A stretch of DNA of 13,365 nt from an uncultured Eubacteriales bacterium (GTDB lineage Bacteria > Bacillota > Clostridia > Christensenellales > Borkfalkiaceae), in the NCBI GenBank assembly GCA_902767455.1, contig CACXHH010000302.1, positions 1 to 13,365 of the forward strand. Reading direction: 5' to 3'. The notes under the pieces are model-generated. The model saw nothing but the letters and a program-made list of their open reading frames with translations, made no database searches and was not told the origin of the DNA. Position numbers and translations under genes: made by a program. Of this stretch, positions 1 through 8,697 are shown piece by piece (position 1 is the first letter of the stretch; each line of letters begins with the position of its first letter).

Positions 1-2673
1 ATTTTTGTCGCGGTCATTATAACAGTAATCTGCCGCAGCCTTAAGGTCGCTGATGTTTCTTATGATCTTGGTAATGAACGCCGCGTTGAGAACGTAAGTA
101 TTGTTCTCCGTATAGAAATTGATAGTGATAGATTCGCTCCATTTTACACCTGCGGCGGAATTAAGTTCGGAAGCGGTGACTACGTTAGCATTTGCAAGCG
201 TAACCTTCTCGCCCGTCGCCGTCTTGATGGCGATAACGTTGCCTTCGATAGCGGTGATACTGTGAGCCGAGCCGAGTTCGATATCGTAAACGCCGTTTGC
301 GGTGAGATCTACGGGTTTCGATACGACGGTCAAGTCTATCTGCAAGCTGTAATTCGTGTCGATAGCGCTCGTAACGATTACGGATATGACCGTGTCTATC
401 GCAACGTTTCCGACGTTCAATTCGCCCGTGGTTTCGTTTATAGTAACGCCCGCGATCTCTTTTTTCAAGGTGAACGTAGCTCTGTCCGCGCTTATGATAT
501 TAACCGAATTTGCGTAAACTTCGCTCGTGTATTTAACGTCGAGCGCGACGCCGAACAATTTGTTGCCCGAATAATACACGCCCGCATTTTCAAAAGAGAA
601 CGATCCGTTCCAACTTGCAATGTAGTTTTCTTCGACAAGGTCGGCTATCATATCGGAAGTCGTGTTATAAGCGTGGCATCCGGTCAATATCGAATTTCCA
701 AGTCCGTACGTTGAATCCCTTTTATATCCGTCGGCAACGTAAACGACGTTGGTCACGTCTGAATTATCGGTAAGATTTTGATTCATTCTAACGTTTCCGC
801 TGCCGCCCGTAGAAACGAACACTACGTTTCTTATGTGCGACGTGCTGCCGACGTAGCCTATCATTGAAACGGTAGGAAGCCTCAAATATACGTTTTCAAG
901 CGTTGCGCCCTGAAGTTCGGAGATCAGACTATACGTCGTCTGTATGGACAAAACGGGATCGATAAGCGCAAAGTTTTTGATCACGGCGTTTTCGCCTACG
1001 CCGCTGAACAAATAATTGTTTACAAGCGTAACGTTCTTAATAACGTGGTTTCTTCCGTCGAATATACCGCGGAAGCCGTTCGTTTCGTAAGAATTACCGC
1101 CGCAATACTGCGAAAGACGCTCGAGCGTTCCGCCGTCAATATCCGCGCCGAGAACGTAATATCCCGTATGACCGGTTTCATGCGTTTTGCCGTAATCCGA
1201 CATTTTGTTGAAATCTTCAATGTTATTTATTATAAGGGTTACTGCGTCGACGATCATTTCGTAAGCGATACCGTTATCACTGTATAACGTCAGAACGCCT
1301 TTCTCGACGCAGCGCTCGTTATAACGATTGAACGCTACGAGAAGTTCTCTCGTTAAAACGACTCCGGGGTTTACGAGCGACTTTACCGTTTCGCCGCCGT
1401 CGCCGGATATAGCAGTCACTAAGCCTTGTATCTCGCTCGGTAACGGCAGATAGGTTTCTCCCGTTATCGTGCCGTCGCTCGTTCCGACCTGAACGGTAGT
1501 AGTGGAGTTTAGTCGTACGACCGTCCATTCAACGGAAACGTTTATATACGCTACGGCAGTAAATCCGTATGCCGACGTATACGTTGCGCAAACGATGGTT
1601 TCGCCTTTTGCAACGGCAGTTATTGTGCCGTCCGAAGTTACCGTTGCGACGCTTCCGTCTTCCGTTGCAAAACTAACGTCGGCGTTTGCTATTTCGTCGC
1701 CCGATTCAAATACGGAAACCGTCACCTGCCGCGTCGAATACTTTTCACGGGCGGGATCGTTATAAGTGTATAACGTAATCGATTGCTCGGAAAGACGCAT
1801 TTCGACGTCGTCTTTCACCGTTACGGGAACGGTCGTTGTCGGGAAGGCGTAACCGCGATATTCGATATTGACGGTCATCGTAGTAGTTCCCGCTTTCAAG
1901 CCGGTGATTACGCCGTTATCGTCTACGGTCGCAACGGATTTGTCCTGCAATTCGTATTTCGCCGTGTATCCCGAAACCTTATTGCCGCGATACTCGACGA
2001 ACACGCCTAATCCGATCGACATATCTTTTAAAATACATACTTCCTGTCTTTCGTATGAAACGGTCGGAAGGTATTCGCCCGATACGACGTTTACTCTTAT
2101 TTTTGCGCCTTTGCCGTTGCCGTTTATCTGCACGTCGGCAGAACCTACTTTAACGGGCGTGAGATTGCCTTCGTTATCGACTTTGACGACGCTTTGGTCG
2201 CTTGACGTCCAGGTGAAAGGACCGTCACAGTCAACGATTACGGGATTAAGCTTATATTCGGAATAATAATCGACGTTCACAGTATCGGTAGTAAACGTTA
2301 TCGACGCAGTCTGTTTGGCTTCAACGACCTTTATCGTTATGTTTGCGCCGACCTTACCGTTAAATACGGTTATCGTTGCCTTGCCGACGGACCTTGCCGT
2401 CACCACGCCTTCCTGATCGACCGAAGCGACGTAAGGATTGGTCGTCTGCCAGAAGAGAGTTCCTTCAACGTTATTTAATTTCGGGGTTATCTTCGCAGTT
2501 TGATTGACGTACAGTTCCAGTTCGTCTTGCGGCAAAGAAATAGACGCTTCGCCCGAATAAACGCTCGTACTCTGATTTGAGCTGTCAGCGTTCGGCTGTT
2601 GTTCGCAGCCCGCAAAGGCAACGAGGCATAACGCGCAAACGCAAATCGTCAAAAATAATATTATTTTTTTCAT
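1..2673 (-). CDS. BIG2-like/GLUG-like repeat surface lipoprotein, partial (C-terminus off the left edge)
   Basis: The frame is open for 891 codons from an ATG at 2673 to the window edge, with no stop. AAGGAG at 2684-2689, 10 bases upstream, supports the start. Residues 1-22 are a lipoprotein signal peptide with a likely lipidated Cys23 (Phe-Ala-Gly-Cys; Phe at -3 is slightly atypical). A short Ser/Asn-rich linker follows. Four Ig-like domains of bacterial group 2 (BIG2) type lie at about 44-117, 121-196, 201-287 and 290-381, each with the pattern of x-S-V-A-x-V-D-x-x-G-x-(V/I)-T followed by G-x-(A/T)-x-(I/M)-T-V. After a domain at about 383-480 comes a GLUG-like/beta-helix region (about 482-700) containing GFRGIFDG (533-540) and I-K-N-V-T-L. 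The preceding domain and the GLUG lead-in recur at about 790-891, so another module probably lies beyond the edge. No catalytic motif was recognised. The role is probably surface adhesion or glycan binding (inference). It is the last visible operon gene, 17 bp after the DUF4838 gene. Confidence 0.9.
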   Translation of the reverse strand, partial: MKKIILFLTICVCALCLVAFAGCEQQPNADSSNQSTSVYSGEASISLPQDELELYVNQTAKITPKLNNVEGTLFWQTTNPYVASVDQEGVVTARSVGKATITVFNGKVGANITIKVVEAKQTASITFTTDTVNVDYYSEYKLNPVIVDCDGPFTWTSSDQSVVKVDNEGNLTPVKVGSADVQINGNGKGAKIRVNVVSGEYLPTVSYERQEVCILKDMSIGLGVFVEYRGNKVSGYTAKYELQDKSVATVDDNGVITGLKAGTTTMTVNIEYRGYAFPTTTVPVTVKDDVEMRLSEQSITLYTYNDPAREKYSTRQVTVSVFESGDEIANADVSFATEDGSVATVTSDGTITAVAKGETIVCATYTSAYGFTAVAYINVSVEWTVVRLNSTTTVQVGTSDGTITGETYLPLPSEIQGLVTAISGDGGETVKSLVNPGVVLTRELLVAFNRYNERCVEKGVLTLYSDNGIAYEMIVDAVTLIINNIEDFNKMSDYGKTHETGHTGYYVLGADIDGGTLERLSQYCGGNSYETNGFRGIFDGRNHVIKNVTLVNNYLFSGVGENAVIKNFALIDPVLSIQTTYSLISELQGATLENVYLRLPTVSMIGYVGSTSHIRNVVFVSTGGSGNVRMNQNLTDNSDVTNVVYVADGYKRDSTYGLGNSILTGCHAYNTTSDMIADLVEENYIASWNGSFSFENAGVYYSGNKLFGVALDVKYTSEVYANSVNIISADRATFTLKKEIAGVTINETTGELNVGNVAIDTVISVIVTSAIDTNYSLQIDLTVVSKPVDLTANGVYDIELGSAHSITAIEGNVIAIKTATGEKVTLANANVVTASELNSAAGVKWSESITINFYTENNTYVLNAAFITKIIRNISDLKAAADYCYNDRDKN

Positions 2674-2690
2674 AATCATCCGTCTCCTTA

Positions 2691-4712
2691 TCAGACGTTC
2701 CAATTTGCCCACAAGGTGGTTATGAGCACGTGTTCTCTACAACTCGTAACGTTGAGTTCAGTGCAATCTTTCTTGAAACTCTGCTTTTCGTTTACAAGTT
2801 CTACCGACGTATAAACCGTGCTTCCGTAAAGTTCTATGATAAGGTATCTTATCGCCAAGCTTTCAAGACGTATACGGTCGTAAAGCTTCTTGTAAGTTGC
2901 GTAATCTTTTTCTTTAAGGTATTCGATAGAATCGTAAGCCTTGTTTATCAGAGCTTTCCACTCTGCAAGGGTATTGTATTTGAAGTAATCTACGTTTGCA
3001 ACCCGCATTCCTATCCAGCCGCCAAGTCCGAGATTTTCACTCATATTGAGATAGTTAAGCCTTAAAGACATAAAGTATTGCTTCATATACGGCGCCGCCG
3101 CGCGGAAATAATACTTGAAAAAGTCGTCAGTACATTTCGTGACGTCGGCGTTGACGTCCCAGGAAAGCTTCGATTCAAGATATGTCTTCAACACTTCAAA
3201 TCCCGTGGCGGCCTTTGTATCGTACTTTGACTGATCGTATATCCATTTTCCGCCGCATTCCGCCATCGCCTGATAGTTATCCTGCATGCTGTCGAAATTG
3301 TTGTAAGGGATAAAATAGTCGTAGAAGTACGCCTGATAAAGCCAGTAATAAAGGTGGTCGCCGACGAGCGCCATCCAGTTTTTCATATCCTGATACTGTG
3401 AAGAATTTTGCGGAGCCGTTCTGCCGTGAATAAAGTCCGACTCAATAGGCGCGTACATAACGCCGAGCTTCGGATTAGGTCTTACCTTCTCGTCAATGGG
3501 AACTATTTTGCCGTTTTCAGTCTTTACGGGTGCTACGCGTGTAGCTGTGTACGCAAAGAATACGTAGCAGATATTGTCCCTTTCGGGGTAAGCTTCTTCA
3601 CGCCAGGCTTCGACTTTTTCAACGACGTCGTTCATAAACATTATCTTGGTCGAAGCGTTCGTTCCGTATTTTGCCTTGTTTGCGGAACAAGACGAACACG
3701 TACACCAGGAACCGACGTCCTGATGCGTAAAGGTAAGCGTGTCGCCGTCGGGATACAAATCGATAACAGCTTTCATACCTTCGACTACGGTGTCGACTAA
3801 AAGGTCGTATTCCGCTTTGTTGCCGTGAGCGGTAAGACAGAGATTTTCACCGTTATCGGCAAACCATAACGGATGAGAATCCATATATTCGGTTGGTTTG
3901 ATATAGTCAAAGGAGTTATGCCACTGAGCGCCGCCGTTTGGGTACATGAACCCCGCGCTTTTGTATCTTAAACGGTTTACGGTCGTTGCTTCCATAATAC
4001 CGTTAGGTCTTGCCATAAATTCAATATCAGGCTCGTCCTCGATATCAAAGTTCGGAAGATTCAGCTTATTTGCTTTCGCTATCTCGAACTCGTCGTTTGA
4101 ATAACACTCGAAGTTAAGAATGCGGCTAAGTAATTCGTACACGGCATACATACTGCCGTTTTCGGTACCTCCGCGGAGAAACAACGATTTACCGACGGTT
4201 TTTATAACGAATCCGCGCCCGTTTACGTCAGGTTTACCGACGCCTGCGTTATCGGCTAAGGTCGTTGAATCGATAGATATATATTTCGCGTCATTTGACC
4301 ACGCGACATTATCATCAGTCGTTATTCCGAAAAAAGTACCGGTTGCTTCACCAAACAGATAATTGAATTCGTTGACCGCTTCGTATACGTTTGCGGACGC
4401 GTCCTTGGATACCACTATTTTATAATCCGTACGTCCGTTATCGCAGAGAACTTCCTGCGTCTTGTTATAATCCGGCACCGAAACGTTATAAGCGTCGTCG
4501 TCCGGCTCTTCGCCTTCGTTATATCCTGCAGGCGGATCTTTTATCGTTATGCTTCCCTTATAATCGTCCGAACCGTCGGCGTTACTCTTAGAAGCGCTCG
4601 CATTAACGGATTCGTTCCGAGCGCTGTCGCTGTTATTTTCGCAAGCGCACAGCGAAAACAAAAAAGTAAGAATCACTATCAAAGAAATACATTTTACTAA
4701 TAAACTTTTCAT
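2691..4712 (-). CDS. DUF4838-type lipoprotein, putative extracellular carbohydrate-active protein
   Basis: This 673-residue protein starts at ATG 4712, with GGAGGAG (4717-4723) just upstream and 11-12 bp after the preceding gene. Residues 1-23 form a lipoprotein signal peptide with lipobox L-C-A-C, so Cys24 should be lipidated. An acidic Ser/Asn/Asp linker follows (25-78). Residues about 95-225 resemble the N-terminal beta/alpha domain seen before the barrel in GH67/GH20-like enzymes, including a G-G-T-x-N-G-x-x-Y-A-V-Y-E-L-L segment at 181-195. Residues about 230-500 match the DUF4838 pattern, with H330-Q-D followed by W336-C-x-C-x-x-C342 and then conserved aromatic-rich stretches. The remainder (about 520-673) looks helical. 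The DUF4838 family is often found near glycan-utilisation genes, but I know of no firm activity for it. An extracellular glycosidase or glycan-binding role is inference. The gene ends in a tandem TGA-TAA stop. Confidence 0.85.
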   Translation of the reverse strand: MKSLLVKCISLIVILTFLFSLCACENNSDSARNESVNASASKSNADGSDDYKGSITIKDPPAGYNEGEEPDDDAYNVSVPDYNKTQEVLCDNGRTDYKIVVSKDASANVYEAVNEFNYLFGEATGTFFGITTDDNVAWSNDAKYISIDSTTLADNAGVGKPDVNGRGFVIKTVGKSLFLRGGTENGSMYAVYELLSRILNFECYSNDEFEIAKANKLNLPNFDIEDEPDIEFMARPNGIMEATTVNRLRYKSAGFMYPNGGAQWHNSFDYIKPTEYMDSHPLWFADNGENLCLTAHGNKAEYDLLVDTVVEGMKAVIDLYPDGDTLTFTHQDVGSWCTCSSCSANKAKYGTNASTKIMFMNDVVEKVEAWREEAYPERDNICYVFFAYTATRVAPVKTENGKIVPIDEKVRPNPKLGVMYAPIESDFIHGRTAPQNSSQYQDMKNWMALVGDHLYYWLYQAYFYDYFIPYNNFDSMQDNYQAMAECGGKWIYDQSKYDTKAATGFEVLKTYLESKLSWDVNADVTKCTDDFFKYYFRAAAPYMKQYFMSLRLNYLNMSENLGLGGWIGMRVANVDYFKYNTLAEWKALINKAYDSIEYLKEKDYATYKKLYDRIRLESLAIRYLIIELYGSTVYTSVELVNEKQSFKKDCTELNVTSCREHVLITTLWANWNV

Positions 4713-4724
4713 GTAACTCCTCCA

Positions 4725-7700
4725 TTATGCAACGGTCACTTCGTAAGTTCCGATCGCGGTATTACCCGACGAATCAAACGTATAGAAGTAGAAAACGTAT
4801 TTGCCTTTCATCGTATACTCGGTGACGGCTGTCCCGTACTTTGCAAATCGACCGTCCGGCAAAAGCACGAAAACGGTTATTTGCAACTCGCCGTCCAAAT
4901 CGTCTATAGCTACGGCTTTCGGAACGTTCATTTTGTCGCCTGTTTTAGCCGCCTTTGCCGCGTCGTCTGAAATAGCGAGCACGGGCGGAGTTATGTCTAC
5001 GACTTCCATAATGTAGCCGAAGTCTTCTTCCTTCTTGTTGTTCCAGTCGATTGCCGTAAACGAAACGCGATACGTACCGTATTTATCAAGTTTGACGTAA
5101 TGTTTCTCGTTGAGCGGTACGCGCGACAGTTCAACGCCGTTCACGTCTTTAACTACTTCTCCGCCTACCCCCGTGACAGTATAATAATTCTCGATGTTGG
5201 GATCGAGAACATCCATTGCAAGAGCGGTGGATAGTTCGACGACGTCGTTGAGTTGATAACGGAAAGCCATAAGAGAATCAAGCGATATTCTCGGCTTGAT
5301 AAGGTCGGCTTTCACGCTCGTGGTATTCTGCCCACTGAGTTTGGAAACGATTATCGTCGACTTTCCTTTTACGCCTTCAAATTCAAGCGTCATTTTTACC
5401 TTGCCGCTTGAAAAACCCGTAAATTCTCTTCCGTAAACTGTCTTTGAAACTCCGAAAGTAACTTTCGACGTATCCGTTATAGTCAATTGATCGTTGTCGT
5501 ACTTATAAATGAAAGGATTTTGTCCTTTTCCGTAGAAAGAAGAAGGTATCTCGTATTTTGTTCCGTCGTTTACGTAAAAGAAAGATTTATCTTCGCTCAA
5601 TTTTTCATAAGAGATCGCTATCGACTTGCTTGCGTCTATTACGTCCGTCAAATAAATATTGACTTTAAAGAAATTGTTTTCCGTGGCGTCAACGTCAAAT
5701 TCGATCGCAGTGCCGTTTGCGAGCAGGAAGTTTGCAAAATCGACTTTTGCTTTATCCGTTGTAGTCGATATGCGCATACCGACGTTCGTCTTTTCTATCG
5801 TCGCAGAATCTGAAACGAAATACTTTGAAATATCTATATTCTGACCGTTTCCTACGACGCATACGGGAATATCGTATTTTTCGCTCGTGGAAACTTTACC
5901 GTTTATAATAGCCTTATAATAAACTTTTGCCTTGTCAAGATGAGTGCTTACTTCGGGCGTATATTTGCCGTCCGCGTGCTCCTTTACGCCGTTTTTATCT
6001 TCTGTCACGAGAATAGCTTCGACCTTTCTGCCGTTTCCGCTTGCCGTGTAATCGTAAGCAAATACTTTATCGAAAGCGTACGTAGAACCGGCTATCAGAT
6101 AATCCGGCAAATATATTTTGTCTATGAAAACCGCTTTGTCGTTATCAGAAACGGAAACGACGTAACCGTTTTCAGCCTTACGACCAAGATAATCCGTGAC
6201 CGTAACGGAAACGGTATATTCACCCGATTTTGCGGGACGGAAACTACCGTCGATTATTTCGCAGTCGTTACCGTTAAAAGTGACTTTGCTTTCGACGGTC
6301 GCGTTACCGATACAGTTTATCGGATCCACGTCGGCGATTTTCACCACTTCGCCCGTAAGCGCGGAAGTTACCTTCCCGTTAAAAAGCATTTCCGGTGCGG
6401 CGTATTCGCCAACCACGTTTATCTTGACTGTCTTGGTAGCTGCGTTACCCGATTTATCAACGGCGGAATACGATACGATATGTTCGCCCGCGCTCGTCGG
6501 CGTAAAATAGCCGTCTACGACTTGAATTTCGTGTTCACTTGAAGTGTTGACTCTTGCAAACACTCGCGTCGTCACTTTACAAGCTCCGCTTAAATAGTCG
6601 TTTGCCGTTGCGTCCATTACCTTATACTTATACCCAACCACACCGACGGGAAGATTTTTTTCGTCAAGACCGTCGTAGTCAATCGCGATCTCGGGTGCCG
6701 CCGTATCGAAAACGTTTTGTTCTTTTAAGTCGATATCGCCTGCGCGCAAAATAAGGAATTTAGCGGGAATAACACCTTTATATCTGCTTGCCGAAACGCG
6801 AAGGAACACTTCGTTTTCGGTAAAGCCTGTCCAAAGGTTGCCGAAATACTGCGAATCGTCAAGGTCGATAACGAAGCCCTTAGCTACGTTAGCGTAAACC
6901 TTTTTGCTCGCATAATCAAGCCATATCTTGATGTCGGAATATAACTGATCGTGCCCGCTCGCCGTTCTTCCCGCAAACGTGCCGTGATAGGGCGCGCCCC
7001 AGGAATCGCCGACGTGCAGTTTGTTCCAGAAACTTTCATAACCGGAAGGCGTCTGGTTCTGAACGCCGGCCAAAGTGTACGTGCAGTTATTGCTCTCGTT
7101 ATAGTTCACTATTATACGAAGATACTGCGATTGATCGTTTTTGCAGATAAAATCTATCTGGAGCGTGTTAAAATCAGCCGTACCTACGGATGAAGGTACT
7201 ATTATACTCTCGAAAATAGGTTTAGCAAGCGTTGACTTTGTGATATCAAAATAATCGTTTATCGTTAAAGTTTCCTCGCTTGACAAAGTGACCATCTCGC
7301 CACGGCTTCCGTCTACGCCGTTTTCTTCGTAATACGCTTCGTCGTTGGCGGAGGACAATTCATACTTCGGCAGATATACGTAAAAATCTTTACCGACAGA
7401 ATACGTTCTACCCGATACCGTTGCCGAATATTCAAGATGATACTTACCGAATTGCGTGAGAAGCGCGTTTCCGTTCACTCTCCTTGCGTCACCGTTCGGA
7501 AAAACCATTACCGATTGAGTCTGAAATGTTTTCCCTTCCTTAACGAAAGAAACTTCGGGAACATCCATCAGATCGCCTTTCATGTAAACGGATTCGATGT
7601 TGAACGGAGAAAAACCGTCTTCGCCTTCTGCCGCCGCTCTCGTCAAATTCATCTTTACGAATGAAATACCGAGCGAAAGCGTAATAACGGCGATAAGCGA

Positions 7701-7727
7701 AAAGAACAAAATTAGTTTCTTTTTCAT
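4725..7727 (-). CDS. Secreted multidomain beta-sandwich and Ig-like protein
   Basis: This 1000-residue protein starts at ATG 7727, with AAGGAG at 7736-7741 (8-base spacer). Residues 1-33 are a Sec signal peptide (Lys-rich start, hydrophobic core, cleavage near T-R-A-A-A). There is no lipobox cysteine, C-terminal membrane helix or LPXTG motif, so it is secreted or held non-covalently. By eye the layout is: an Ig-like domain at about 40-120; a beta-sandwich resembling ConA/LamG-type lectin folds at about 145-335; Ig-like domains at about 345-440 and 445-528 (endings such as Y-S-A-V-D-K-S-G-N-A-A); a beta-rich segment at 530-627; a second beta-sandwich at about 630-805; and two Ig-like domains at about 810-910 and 913-1000 (F-Y-T-F-D-S-S-G-N-T-A). 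No catalytic motif was recognised. A glycan-binding or scaffolding role beside the importer and DUF4838 protein is inference. The gene follows the last permease after 67 bp containing a small hairpin. Confidence 0.88.
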   Translation of the reverse strand: MKKKLILFFSLIAVITLSLGISFVKMNLTRAAAEGEDGFSPFNIESVYMKGDLMDVPEVSFVKEGKTFQTQSVMVFPNGDARRVNGNALLTQFGKYHLEYSATVSGRTYSVGKDFYVYLPKYELSSANDEAYYEENGVDGSRGEMVTLSSEETLTINDYFDITKSTLAKPIFESIIVPSSVGTADFNTLQIDFICKNDQSQYLRIIVNYNESNNCTYTLAGVQNQTPSGYESFWNKLHVGDSWGAPYHGTFAGRTASGHDQLYSDIKIWLDYASKKVYANVAKGFVIDLDDSQYFGNLWTGFTENEVFLRVSASRYKGVIPAKFLILRAGDIDLKEQNVFDTAAPEIAIDYDGLDEKNLPVGVVGYKYKVMDATANDYLSGACKVTTRVFARVNTSSEHEIQVVDGYFTPTSAGEHIVSYSAVDKSGNAATKTVKINVVGEYAAPEMLFNGKVTSALTGEVVKIADVDPINCIGNATVESKVTFNGNDCEIIDGSFRPAKSGEYTVSVTVTDYLGRKAENGYVVSVSDNDKAVFIDKIYLPDYLIAGSTYAFDKVFAYDYTASGNGRKVEAILVTEDKNGVKEHADGKYTPEVSTHLDKAKVYYKAIINGKVSTSEKYDIPVCVVGNGQNIDISKYFVSDSATIEKTNVGMRISTTTDKAKVDFANFLLANGTAIEFDVDATENNFFKVNIYLTDVIDASKSIAISYEKLSEDKSFFYVNDGTKYEIPSSFYGKGQNPFIYKYDNDQLTITDTSKVTFGVSKTVYGREFTGFSSGKVKMTLEFEGVKGKSTIIVSKLSGQNTTSVKADLIKPRISLDSLMAFRYQLNDVVELSTALAMDVLDPNIENYYTVTGVGGEVVKDVNGVELSRVPLNEKHYVKLDKYGTYRVSFTAIDWNNKKEEDFGYIMEVVDITPPVLAISDDAAKAAKTGDKMNVPKAVAIDDLDGELQITVFVLLPDGRFAKYGTAVTEYTMKGKYVFYFYTFDSSGNTAIGTYEVTVA

Positions 7728-7749
7728 TTTTCCATCTCCTTATTTATTG

Positions 7750-7765
7750 ACTGCTAAATTGCAGT
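7750..7765 (-). other. Small intercistronic stem-loop between the permease and secreted-protein genes
   Basis: ACTGC and GCAGT form a perfect 5-bp stem around a 6-base loop in the 67-bp gap, the longest gap in the operon. On the transcribed strand it is followed by A/T-rich sequence and then the AAGGAG site, with no T-tract, so it is not a normal intrinsic terminator. It could mark an mRNA processing or stability site that separates expression of the importer genes from the secreted-protein genes. A stem this short can also arise by chance. Confidence 0.3.
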
Positions 7766-7794
7766 GATTGCTTTTTTATGCGAAAGTTCTTAAA

Positions 7795-8697
7795 CTATTC
7801 TTTATCTCCGCCTTCGGTAAGGTTACCCATAAGTCGTTTGCTGAAAACGGAGAAAATCACGAGTATCGGTATCAGCATAAGCATACAGCCGGTTATCTTC
7901 ATCGGAACGTTCGAGATAATGTTTTCCGTACTGTTGTTGAAATACCACATTCCGTAAGCTATCGTAGGATAGGTCGGCATATATACGAGCGGAGTGTAAT
8001 AATCGTTCCAGAACGATATAAACATTATAAGAAATACCGTCCAGAAAAGATTTTTGACGAGCGGAAGCATTATGCGGAAGAAAATTCTGAAATGCCCCGC
8101 GCCGTCTATCTGCGCCGCTTCTTCGTAAGATTTGGGAAATGCTTTGAATCTTGCGTGAAATATCAGATAATAAACGGAAATAAAATGACCTTTCATTATC
8201 CATATTCCCCAGAATCTGTCGTAAAGCCCGAGGCTTTTCGCCATCTGTATTTCGCTCGGAAGCGAACCGACGATGGGAAGCGCTATGGCGATAATCACAA
8301 ACACGTTGATTATGCGGCTCAAAAGGTAATCGAAACGCGCCGTCAGATACGCCACGAGACATGGTATAAACGTAGCCGTAAAAGCCGAACCGACCGCGTA
8401 TATCATGGTGTAAACGAACATGAACCACAAATTCGGATAAACGGTACCTTTTTCGGATTCGACGGGAACGTAGAAAAACCCGAAAGCTTTGAAGAAGTTG
8501 TCAAACTTCCAATCCGATGGCCATGGGATAACCGTAGATTCTATCTTTTCGCCATCCATCAACGCCTCGAAGAGACCCCATACTATCGGTAAAATAATAG
8601 AAACCGAATATACAATCAACAATACGAAAAGTATTATCATAAGGGGAGATTTTGCGTTATTTTTCTTGTAATTGATACTTCTCGTCTTTTTACTCAT
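7795..8697 (-). CDS. Carbohydrate ABC transporter permease, MalG/UgpE type (CUT1)
   Basis: This is an inner-membrane subunit of a sugar importer. With the chosen ATG at 8697 it has 300 residues, a normal family length. A hydrophobic helix lies at about 18-43 and further membrane segments at about 93-120, 128-147, 168-182, 215-235 and 268-287. The EAA cytoplasmic loop that contacts the ATPase is clear at 193-212 (EAAQIDGA, then F and LP). A TTG seven codons upstream (8718) would also be in frame. The ATG is preferred because it overlaps the stop of the previous permease as ATGAGTAA, a standard translational-coupling junction. Only a weak purine run (GAAAAGG, 8710-8716) precedes it. The stop is TAG. 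It should pair with the product of 8690-9604 and the binding protein of 9632-11380. The substrate is unknown. Confidence 0.93.
   Translation of the reverse strand: MSKKTRSINYKKNNAKSPLMIILFVLLIVYSVSIILPIVWGLFEALMDGEKIESTVIPWPSDWKFDNFFKAFGFFYVPVESEKGTVYPNLWFMFVYTMIYAVGSAFTATFIPCLVAYLTARFDYLLSRIINVFVIIAIALPIVGSLPSEIQMAKSLGLYDRFWGIWIMKGHFISVYYLIFHARFKAFPKSYEEAAQIDGAGHFRIFFRIMLPLVKNLFWTVFLIMFISFWNDYYTPLVYMPTYPTIAYGMWYFNNSTENIISNVPMKITGCMLMLIPILVIFSVFSKRLMGNLTEGGDKE
8690..8697 (-). other. 8-bp overlap between the two permease genes (translational coupling)
   Basis: The sequence ATGAGTAA holds the start of the MalG-type gene and the TAA stop of the MalF-type gene. There is no good Shine-Dalgarno sequence at the usual distance, so reinitiation by ribosomes finishing the upstream gene is the likely way the second permease is translated, which would keep the two subunits near 1:1. 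Confidence 0.7.

Noticed and set aside
262..2266. Several plus-strand open frames in the left 2.3 kb
   Set aside because: The minus strand is continuously open for 891 codons with a signal peptide, lipobox and repeated Ig-like domains, so these are shadows of that partial gene.
2691..2693. Possible recoding of TGA as tryptophan at the end of the DUF4838 gene
   Set aside because: The TGA is directly followed by an in-frame TAA and then a ribosome binding site. TGG encodes Trp in the genes, and another gene also ends in TGA at an ATGA overlap.
5940..6542. Plus-strand open frame of 200 codons
   Set aside because: It is antisense to the Ig-like domains of the 1000-residue secreted protein, and its product resembles no family. 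It is a codon-bias shadow.
7750..7777. Stem-loop followed by a T-run read on the plus strand, like an intrinsic terminator
   Set aside because: The stem is only 5 bp, the T-run is separated from it by several bases, and no plus-strand gene precedes it.
7823..8428. Second minus-strand frame of 201 codons inside the MalG-type permease
   Set aside because: It overlaps the real permease in another frame and lacks membrane segments or family motifs.
7768..8592. Plus-strand open frame of 274 codons
   Set aside because: It lies antisense to a clear MalG-type permease with an EAA loop, has a low-complexity basic and aromatic composition and no recognisable domain. It is a shadow of the real gene.
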